From an uncultured Lachnospiraceae bacterium (lineage in GTDB: Bacteria; Bacillota; Clostridia; Lachnospirales; Lachnospiraceae), in contig CADBLW010000128.1 in NCBI GenBank assembly GCA_902795625.1, positions 1 to 10,883 of the forward strand: a stretch of DNA of 10,883 bases. Reading direction: 5' to 3'. The notes below the pieces were generated by a model. That model was not told where the DNA came from and searched no databases. It saw nothing but the letters and a program-made list of their open reading frames with translations. This document shows, piece by piece, positions 6,367 to 10,883 of this stretch. A program made the translations under genes and the position numbers. Every line of letters begins with the position of its first letter. The stretch's first letter is position 1.

Positions 6367-7722
6367 ATGAAAAAAAGACACACACAGGTATGGATTGCGA
6401 CGGTCTTGTCGGGGTTGGTACTGGCAGGACTGTTGCTTATGTTCGGGCTCGGTTTGTTCGACGGGAACAAACCGGAGCCGACGGTTCTGCCGCCGGATGG
6501 AGCGGTGACGGCAACGCCGGCACAAGCAGGAGAGACAACTCCCGCGGGCACCCTGACGCCGCAGGCAACACCGACGCCGGCGGGTGCAGTAACGCCCGAT
6601 GCAACACCGGCTCAGACTGGCAGCTTGACACCGGAGGCAACAATCACACCGACGCCGGGCGGAAAAGACAACTCCGATGTTGTCAATCCGCAGCTGGAAA
6701 CAGCGGCCTACTGTCTGGACGTCGGAGAGGGCAGCAGCACGCTGTTCTGCTCAGGGACGACCGCGGTGCTCATCGACGGCGGCGACGCGTACACGTCCTC
6801 GTACGTCATCAGTTTTCTCAAGCGGCTCGGAATCAAGCGGCTGCAGCTTGTGGTGGCGACGCACTATGACAGCGATCATATCAGCGGGCTCGTGGGAGCA
6901 CTGTCCGCATTTGCGGTGGACGAGGTCTGGGGACCCGCATACGAGGGAGACACGAAGACGTACGCCTCCTTCGCCTCGATGATCCGGAGCAGGGATGTGC
7001 CGTGGACGTACCCCGGGGACGGGCGGACATTTTCCGCGGACGGGTTCACGGTGACCGTACTTGCGTCCTCCGTGCCGGGGACTGCGAGACAGAGCGGAGA
7101 CGCGGCAGATGACGATGCCGGGATGGGTGATCCGTCGGAGACCGGAGAGGACACGTCGCTGGCTCTGCGGGTGACACTTGACAACGTGAGTATACTTGTT
7201 ATGGGCGATGCGGGCGCGGCCAGGGAACGGGCGCTTGTGAAGAAGGGTGCCGTCGGCAAATGCGACATTTTCCTTGTGAACCATCACGGGAGCCGCTATT
7301 CCAACACCTCGGAGCTTCTTGGCGCGGCGCGTCCGAAGTACGCTGTGATCAGTGTGGGAGAGAACGATTACGGGCACCCCGCGAAGGAATGCATCGACAG
7401 GATTGTTGAGTGCGGTGCGCTGATCTACCGGACCGATGTGCAGGGAACGGTCATATTTTCCATCGAGGGTGATGTGATCCGGCCTTACGCGGCGGCGCTG
7501 GAGGACCCGTACCGGAAGGATGACGGCGGGATCAAGTCGGCGGAGAAGCTGCCGGAGGGCGTCACGTATATCCTGAACGGCAATACGATGAAATATCATC
7601 TGCCGGATTGCTCGAGCGTGGCGGGGCAAATGCACCGCAACTGGTATTATTTCTACGGAACTGCGGAGGCGGCGGAGGACATGGGCTACCAGCCGTGCGG
7701 CAACTGCCTCGGAAAGCATTGA
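6367..7722 (+). CDS. ComEC-type metallo-beta-lactamase-fold protein, N-terminal anchor, Thr/Pro linker and C-terminal Ada-like Cys motif
   Basis: Encodes 451 residues from ATG 6367 (GGGGG at 6357-6361, a modest ribosome site). Residues 1-8 are basic and about 9-31 hydrophobic, a signal peptide or anchor without a lipobox, so the rest is expected outside the membrane. Residues 45-98 are a Thr/Pro/Ala-rich linker made of two imperfect copies. From about 112 to 372 lies a metallo-beta-lactamase fold of the soluble ComEC-domain kind: THYDSDHISG (165-174) with ligands H166, D168, D170 and H171, VMGDAG (278-283) with D281, and VNHHGSRYSNT (304-314). The C-terminal 50 residues (YILNGNTMKYHLPDC, 401-415, then CGNC 444-447) resemble the Ada-type zinc-binding module often found at the end of such proteins, with H411, C415, C444 and C447 as candidate ligands. 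Expected activity is a phosphodiesterase/nuclease or other hydrolase; the substrate is unknown. No competence genes are adjacent. Confidence 0.88.
   Translation: MKKRHTQVWIATVLSGLVLAGLLLMFGLGLFDGNKPEPTVLPPDGAVTATPAQAGETTPAGTLTPQATPTPAGAVTPDATPAQTGSLTPEATITPTPGGKDNSDVVNPQLETAAYCLDVGEGSSTLFCSGTTAVLIDGGDAYTSSYVISFLKRLGIKRLQLVVATHYDSDHISGLVGALSAFAVDEVWGPAYEGDTKTYASFASMIRSRDVPWTYPGDGRTFSADGFTVTVLASSVPGTARQSGDAADDDAGMGDPSETGEDTSLALRVTLDNVSILVMGDAGAARERALVKKGAVGKCDIFLVNHHGSRYSNTSELLGAARPKYAVISVGENDYGHPAKECIDRIVECGALIYRTDVQGTVIFSIEGDVIRPYAAALEDPYRKDDGGIKSAEKLPEGVTYILNGNTMKYHLPDCSSVAGQMHRNWYYFYGTAEAAEDMGYQPCGNCLGKH
6499..6660 (+). repeat. Tandem Thr/Pro/Ala-rich linker repeat inside the MBL-fold gene
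   Basis: Two imperfect copies: residues 45-72 (6499-6582) and 73-98 (6583-6660). Both begin GAVT, contain ATPAQ and end in LTPxAT followed by a TP doublet. The segment is low-complexity and links the membrane anchor to the catalytic domain; surface-exposed bacterial proteins often carry such linkers, which may be glycosylated. Copy number could vary between strains. Confidence 0.7.
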
Positions 7723-7726
7723 GATA

Positions 7727-7740
7727 CGCCGGATCCGGCG
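7727..7740. repeat. 14-bp perfect palindrome in the gap before the YcxB-like gene
   Basis: CGCCGGATCCGGCG is its own reverse complement and fills most of the 31-nt gap between the MBL-fold gene and the YcxB-like gene, ending 4 nt before the GGAGG ribosome site. As RNA it could form a 5-bp GC-rich stem with a GATC loop. It might influence initiation of the next gene; chance is possible in GC-rich DNA. Confidence 0.35.
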
Positions 7741-7753
7741 ACACGGAGGAAGT

Positions 7754-8551
7754 ATGGACGAGAATGAATTGAAGGCATCGGAATTGACGGCCGACGGTCT
7801 TGAGGGCGAAGTGTCCGAAGCGGAAGCTGCAGCGGAGGACATGATCGAGGGCGAAACATCCGAAGCAGAAACCGCGGAGGATGTGTTCGAGGACAAAGCA
7901 GCCGTAACGGAGTCTGAGGAAACCGGGTCTGACAGCGACGTCTCTGAGGAAGAGTCTGCGGAGGACGGCGAGTCCTCAGAACAACCGCTCAAGGCGGAGA
8001 ACCGGAAGAAGACCGAGGAGGAGCTGAAGGCGGAAAATGAAGCGCGCTGCGACGAGGCGCTCACCACCGAGAAGTTCTGCCTCACGTACACGCTGCGGTT
8101 CAAGGATCTGGCGAAGTTCAATCTTCGGTATTCGCTGCTCGGGATCGGCAATTCGCTGTTCTGGCTTGTGCTCATCATCAGCATCGCGTACCTTGCGACC
8201 TCGTGGACGGAGCTCGGCGCGCAGAGGCGTGCGCTGATCATCATCCTTGTGGTGTTCCTGATCTGGTACGTGCCCATCCGCGCGGTCATCAACGCGGCGA
8301 AGAGCGCGTCGTACCTGCGCAATCAAAGCACACCGACAGAATATCACGTCTGTGAGAACGGCTTTGTCATCTGCCAGGAGGGAGAGCGCGGACTGCTTGA
8401 GTACTCGAAGATCAGCCGCCTGAAGGAGACGAAATCGACGCTGTACGCGTACGTGTTCCGCAACAGCGGGTTCATTTTCCCGAAGGATATCGTGGCGGAC
8501 CGCTACGAGGAGCTGAAGGCGCTTTTGTACGCCCGTGCAGGAAAGAAATAA
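7754..8551 (+). CDS. Two-TM YcxB-like membrane protein with acidic N-terminus
   Basis: Encodes 265 residues from ATG 7754, preceded by GGAGG (7745-7749, 4 nt spacer). Three parts are visible. Residues 1-100 are extremely acidic (Glu/Asp/Ser/Ala), probably disordered, and contain a tandem duplication. Residues about 129-149 and 158-176 are two membrane helices joined by a short loop. Residues about 195-262 match the style of the YcxB-like domain: a YHVCENGFVI strand, a tyrosine-containing LLEYSKISRLKET segment, and NSGFIFPKDIV followed by a short helix. YcxB-like proteins are small membrane proteins of unknown function found widely in Firmicutes; the long acidic extension is not typical of the minimal family member. 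Both termini are probably cytoplasmic. Its TAA stop overlaps an ATG that opens a 26-codon frame. Confidence 0.85.
   Translation: MDENELKASELTADGLEGEVSEAEAAAEDMIEGETSEAETAEDVFEDKAAVTESEETGSDSDVSEEESAEDGESSEQPLKAENRKKTEEELKAENEARCDEALTTEKFCLTYTLRFKDLAKFNLRYSLLGIGNSLFWLVLIISIAYLATSWTELGAQRRALIIILVVFLIWYVPIRAVINAAKSASYLRNQSTPTEYHVCENGFVICQEGERGLLEYSKISRLKETKSTLYAYVFRNSGFIFPKDIVADRYEELKALLYARAGKK
7802..7888 (+). repeat. Tandem acidic repeat in the YcxB-like N-terminus
   Basis: Residues 17-31 (EGEVSEAEAAAEDMI, 7802-7846) are immediately followed by residues 32-45 (EGETSEAETAEDVF, 7847-7888), an imperfect 15/14-residue duplication. The two units also share much of their DNA sequence, suggesting a relatively recent duplication within a disordered acidic region. 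Confidence 0.65.
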
Positions 8552-8631
8552 TGCATACGCAGGGGACTGCGGCGACGGACCGTGAAAATCCGTCGGAAAA
8601 TACACCGGATGGAGTCGGAAATGGTTGTTGA
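8551..8631 (+). CDS. Possible 26-codon leader ORF coupled to the YcxB-like gene and to tsaE
   Basis: ATG 8551-8553 overlaps the TAA stop of the YcxB-like gene by one base, the same TAATG junction seen after pfkA. The frame runs 26 codons, crosses the whole gap and stops at TGA 8629-8631, ten bases inside tsaE. The predicted peptide (begins MHTQGTAATD) is hydrophilic with no recognisable domain. If translated, its main effect could be to bring ribosomes to the tsaE start and to open the stem-loop in the gap. It may equally be chance. Confidence 0.25.
   Translation: MHTQGTAATDRENPSENTPDGVGNGC
8573..8595 (+). other. Stem-loop in the leader of tsaE
   Basis: CGACGGA (8573-8579) and TCCGTCG (8589-8595) form a perfect 7-bp stem with a 9-nt loop. 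It is followed by an A-rich stretch rather than T residues, so it is not an intrinsic terminator. It lies 16 nt upstream of the tsaE ribosome site and might act as a processing or attenuation element. Confidence 0.4.
8611..8623 (+). promoter_or_regulatory. Ribosome site that sets the tsaE start
   Basis: GGAG at 8611-8614 lies 6 nt before ATG 8621. The in-frame GTG 8582 and ATG 8609 have no comparable site and would add residues not expected at the TsaE N-terminus. Confidence 0.6.
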
Positions 8632-9070
8632 AAGTTTCAGTGCGGAAGAGACCTTTCACTACGGGCAGCTGCTCGGCGAGAGGGTGCCTGCGGGGTCGGT
8701 GATCTGCCTTAACGGCGATCTCGGCGTCGGCAAGACCGTGTTTGTGAAGGGCGTTGCGAAGGGCCTTGGCATCACGGAGCCCGTGAGCAGCCCGACGTTT
8801 ACGATCGTGCAGGAGTACCGGGAGGGGCGCGTTCCGCTGTTTCATTTTGATGTGTACCGGATCGATGATCCGGACGAAATGTATGAGATCGGCTACGAGG
8901 AGTATTTCTTCGGCGACGGTGTCTGCCTGATCGAGTGGGCGGACAGGATCCGGGAACTGATCCCGGAGGAGGCGACGCGGGTGACGATCGAGAAGGATCT
9001 CGACCGCGGACTTTCGTACCGTCGGATCACGATGGAGTTTGGAGGCCAATGTGAAAATTCTTGCGATTGA
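8621..9070 (+). CDS. tsaE: tRNA threonylcarbamoyladenosine biosynthesis ATPase TsaE
   Basis: P-loop ATPase of the TsaB-TsaD-TsaE complex that installs the threonylcarbamoyl group on A37 (t6A) of ANN-decoding tRNAs. From ATG 8621 it is 149 residues, the normal family length, and starts in the family style (MVVESFSAEETFHYGQLLG). Motifs: Walker A GDLGVGKT (32-39), switch region SSPTFTIV (56-63), HFDVYR (75-80) and LIEWADR (103-109), all characteristic of TsaE. The 3' end overlaps tsaB by 20 nt, so the two are translationally coupled. A longer form from GTG 8582 is possible but poorly supported. Confidence 0.95.
   Translation: MVVESFSAEETFHYGQLLGERVPAGSVICLNGDLGVGKTVFVKGVAKGLGITEPVSSPTFTIVQEYREGRVPLFHFDVYRIDDPDEMYEIGYEEYFFGDGVCLIEWADRIRELIPEEATRVTIEKDLDRGLSYRRITMEFGGQCENSCD
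9041..9053 (+). promoter_or_regulatory. Ribosome site of tsaB inside tsaE
   Basis: GGAGG (9041-9045) sits 5 nt before GTG 9051 and lies within the tsaE coding sequence. It supports GTG 9051, giving the family-standard N-terminus MKILAIDSSA, over the in-frame TTG 9039, which overlaps the GGAGG itself. Confidence 0.8.
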
Positions 9071-9755
9071 CAGTTCGGCGCAGGTAGCGTCCGTTGCGGT
9101 TCTCACGGAGACGACGGTTCTCGCGGAGTATTCGGTGGATTACAAAAAGACCCACTCGCAGACGCTGCTGCCGATGATCGATGAGGTGCTTCGCATGACG
9201 GAGACCGCGAAGGAGGACATCGACGCCATCGCCGTTGCGGCGGGACCCGGCTCCTTTACGGGACTTCGCATCGGTGCTGCGACGGTGAAGGGACTCGCGA
9301 TGGTCTGGAACGTACCGGTCATCCCGGTTTCAACGGTCGCGGGACTTGCCTGCAACCTTGCGGGAACCGACGGCCTTGTGTGTCCGCTGATGGATGCGCG
9401 GCGCGGGCAGGTATACACGGGAGTGTACGGTTTTGAAGGTTCTACTGTTGTAGAATATGTGAATGACGCGTGCATGACGATCGAGCCGCTGATCGCGAAG
9501 ATCAATGAGCTCGGGCGCAAGGTGACATTTGTCGGAGACGCGCTTACGGTGTTCAAAGAGAAGCTTGAGAGCAGCGTCACGGTGCCGTATTCCTTTGCGC
9601 CGATCCACCTCGCGAAGCAGAGTGCGGCGTCGGTTGGCTGGCTGGGACTGAAGCTCCTTGCAGAAGGGAAGACGGTGACCGCGGAGGAATTTGTCCCGAC
9701 GTACCTGCGGATCTCGCAGGCGGAGCGGGAGCGGGAGGCACGTCTTGAGCGATAA
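9051..9755 (+). CDS. tsaB: tRNA threonylcarbamoyladenosine biosynthesis protein TsaB
   Basis: Dimerisation partner and scaffold of TsaD in t6A37 synthesis, an ASKHA-fold protein without its own catalytic metal site. It is 234 residues from GTG 9051, a normal length. Recognisable pieces: MKILAIDSSA (1-10), KKTHSQTLLPMID (32-44), AAGPGSFTGLRIG (63-75), the most diagnostic block, and DARRGQVYTGVY (115-126). The C-terminus is charged (AEREREARLER, 224-234), encoded by DNA that also contains the ribosome site and start of rimI. It overlaps tsaE at its 5' end and rimI at its 3' end, so the three genes probably form one translational unit. Confidence 0.95.
   Translation: MKILAIDSSAQVASVAVLTETTVLAEYSVDYKKTHSQTLLPMIDEVLRMTETAKEDIDAIAVAAGPGSFTGLRIGAATVKGLAMVWNVPVIPVSTVAGLACNLAGTDGLVCPLMDARRGQVYTGVYGFEGSTVVEYVNDACMTIEPLIAKINELGRKVTFVGDALTVFKEKLESSVTVPYSFAPIHLAKQSAASVGWLGLKLLAEGKTVTAEEFVPTYLRISQAEREREARLER
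9734..9747 (+). promoter_or_regulatory. Ribosome site and TTG start of rimI inside tsaB
   Basis: GGAGG (9734-9738) lies 6 nt before TTG 9745, both within the tsaB coding sequence. It supports a TTG start for rimI, giving MSDKIRTTACLIVPA, over a start at 9691 further inside tsaB, which would add an arginine-rich tail typical of out-of-frame reading. Confidence 0.75.
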
Positions 9756-10224
9756 GATCCGGACAACCGCATGTCTGATCGTCCCTGCGACGCAGGCCGA
9801 GGTTCCGCAGATCGCGGCGCTGGAGGAGCTTTGCTTCTCCGACCCGTGGAGCGAGGCGGTTCTCACGGAGTCTGTGGGACATCCGCTGTACCGCTTTCTT
9901 GCGGCGATGGACGGAAAAACCGTGCTGGGCTACGCCGGCATGTTTCTGACGCTTCCGGAGGCGCAGATCGCCAATATTGCCGTGGCACCGGAGGCGAGGC
10001 GAAAAGGCATCGGGCGGCGCCTTTTGCGGGATCTCTACTGGGAGGCGGCTTCGGCGGGGGCCGAGGTCATTTTCCTCGAGGTACGCGAGCATAATGCCGC
10101 CGCAATCGCTTTGTATGAGCAGGAAGGATTTGTCAAAGTCGGAATGCGCCGGAATTACTACAGCAATCCGACGGAAAATGCTTTCCTCTACCAGCGGGTG
10201 ATCCCCCGTCCGTCGGAGGCATAG
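9745..10224 (+). CDS. rimI: RimI-type N-alpha-acetyltransferase (GNAT family)
   Basis: GNAT acetyltransferase, 159 residues from TTG 9745, overlapping the end of tsaB by 11 nt. RimI acetylates the N-terminus of ribosomal protein S18 in enterobacteria; in other bacteria the target is less certain. Motifs: LEELCFSDPWSEAVL (26-40), diagnostic of RimI; the acetyl-CoA pyrophosphate loop IAVAPEARRKGIGRRLL (78-94) with the R/Q-x-x-G-x-G/A pattern; and LEVREHNAAAIALYEQEGF (111-129), where E112 and Y124 correspond to the proposed general base and acid. A position directly after tsaB is the usual context. It is followed by an RNase Z gene rather than by tsaD. Confidence 0.93.
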   Translation: MSDKIRTTACLIVPATQAEVPQIAALEELCFSDPWSEAVLTESVGHPLYRFLAAMDGKTVLGYAGMFLTLPEAQIANIAVAPEARRKGIGRRLLRDLYWEAASAGAEVIFLEVREHNAAAIALYEQEGFVKVGMRRNYYSNPTENAFLYQRVIPRPSEA

Positions 10225-10251
10225 CGCAGGTCGCGTTTGGTCGGATCCGCA

Positions 10252-10265
10252 GCAGCTTCGGCTGC
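10252..10265 (+). other. UUCG-tetraloop hairpin before the RNase Z gene
   Basis: GCAGC (10252-10256), TTCG (10257-10260) and GCTGC (10261-10265) form a 5-bp GC-rich stem closed by a C(UUCG)G tetraloop, an especially stable RNA hairpin. The five-T run at 10280-10284 comes 14 nt later, too far for a standard intrinsic terminator, and lies between the ribosome site and the ATG. The hairpin ends 10 nt before the GAGG site and may affect mRNA stability or translation. Confidence 0.5.
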
Positions 10266-10284
10266 CCGCGAAAGTGAGGTTTTT

Positions 10285-10883
10285 ATGTTTGAAATCTGTC
10301 TGTTGGGAACGAGCGGGATGATGCCCTTGCCGGGGCGTTTCTTAACGTCGGCCCTGACACGATATAACGGTTCGGGTCTGCTGATCGACTGCGGCGAGGG
10401 AACGCAGGTTGCGCTCAGACGCCGCGGATACAGCTGTCACGACATCGATACGATCTTAGTGACGCACGTGCACGGCGATCATGTGAGCGGCCTGCCCGGG
10501 CTTTTGCTCTCCATGGGCAACGCCGAGCGCACGGAGCCGGTGACGATCATCGGCCCGAAGGGCACCGAGGGAGTGGTGAGGGCTTTGTGCGTCATCGCGC
10601 CGGACCTTCCCTTTGAACTCGTGTTCCGCGAACTGACAGAGCCGAAGGAATCCATCGCGTGCCGCGACTACATCATCGAGGCGTTTCGCGTGGCGCACAA
10701 TATCGTTTGCTACGGCTATTCGCTGGTGATCCGCCGCCAGGGCAAATTCCTGCCGGAGAAGGCGGAGGCCAACCGCGTGCCCATGGCCTGCTGGAGCAAA
10801 CTCCAGAAGGGCGCGACCGTGGAGCTGGACGGCGTCACGTACACGCCGGACATGATCCTAGGGCCGGAGCGCAAGGGCCTGAA
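10285..10883 (+). CDS. rnz: Ribonuclease Z (tRNA 3' endonuclease), partial, cut by right edge
   Basis: The open frame starts at ATG 10285 (GAGG 10276-10279, 5 nt spacer) and runs 199 codons to the window edge without a stop; RNase Z is usually about 300 residues, so roughly the last third is missing. RNase Z removes the 3' trailer of tRNA precursors. Evidence: an MFEICLLGTSGMMPLPGR start typical of the family, LLIDCGEGTQVAL (32-44), the zinc motif THVHGDHVSGLPGLL (60-74) with H61, H63, D65 and H66, and VAHNIVCYGYSL (136-147) supplying a further metal His (H138). The remaining ligands and the exosite/second half lie partly outside. It lies in the same orientation just after tsaE-tsaB-rimI, giving a tRNA-maturation neighbourhood. 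Confidence 0.92.
   Translation, partial: MFEICLLGTSGMMPLPGRFLTSALTRYNGSGLLIDCGEGTQVALRRRGYSCHDIDTILVTHVHGDHVSGLPGLLLSMGNAERTEPVTIIGPKGTEGVVRALCVIAPDLPFELVFRELTEPKESIACRDYIIEAFRVAHNIVCYGYSLVIRRQGKFLPEKAEANRVPMACWSKLQKGATVELDGVTYTPDMILGPERKGL

Noticed and set aside
6499..6660. Repeat array considered as CRISPR or a minisatellite locus
   Set aside because: The repetition is in-frame, imperfect and encodes a Thr/Pro linker; there are no conserved direct repeats with unique spacers.
6751..8322. Minus-strand open frame of 523 codons opposite the MBL and YcxB-like genes
   Set aside because: Antisense shadow spanning two confident plus-strand genes; its low-complexity Ser-rich and Arg-rich composition fits reverse reading of the acidic repeat.
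8582..8620. GTG 8582 as the tsaE start
   Set aside because: No Shine-Dalgarno sequence, it lies in the loop of a stem-loop, and it adds 13 residues not expected in TsaE.

Overview
The window looks like a chromosomal housekeeping segment of a high-GC member of the Clostridia, most likely Lachnospiraceae. That placement is inferred from protein style (DnaE1, PfkA, TsaE-TsaB-RimI, RNase Z), the dnaE-pfkA linkage that is common in clostridia, strong GGAGG-type ribosome sites and the use of GTG/TTG starts. No tRNA, rRNA, transposase, integrase or CRISPR array was seen, and no stretch longer than 300 bases lacks a gene.

Layout: (1) Bases 1-1064, minus strand: a tightly coupled pair of membrane-associated proteins of unknown function; the second runs off the left edge. 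(2) Bases 1065-1251: a divergent intergenic region with a near-consensus promoter for dnaE, a weaker candidate promoter for the minus-strand pair, and two copies of a GGA-N3-TCC-ACTG element 33 bp apart. (3) Bases 1252-5777, plus strand: dnaE (replicative polymerase alpha subunit with an apparently intact PHP metal site) followed by pfkA (ATP-type phosphofructokinase with two substitutions in conserved motifs). (4) Bases 5777-8551: three accessory genes on the same strand: a small papain-fold/C39-like cysteine-protease-like protein that starts on the pfkA stop codon, an exported or membrane-anchored ComEC-type metallo-beta-lactamase-fold protein with a Thr/Pro-rich linker and a C-terminal Ada-like cysteine motif, and a two-TM YcxB-like protein with a very acidic N-terminus. 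(5) Bases 8621-10224: tsaE, tsaB and rimI with overlapping ends (tRNA t6A37 synthesis and a RimI-type N-acetyltransferase). (6) Bases 10285 to the right edge: a partial ribonuclease Z gene, found where tsaD often sits.

From dnaE rightwards every gene is on the plus strand with short gaps or overlaps (largest gap about 70 bases) and no convincing intrinsic terminator was seen, so one long transcriptional unit, perhaps with internal promoters and RNA stem-loops at the gene borders, is plausible. The right part is themed on tRNA maturation (t6A and 3' end processing). The most poorly understood material is the minus-strand membrane pair and the three accessory genes between pfkA and tsaE.
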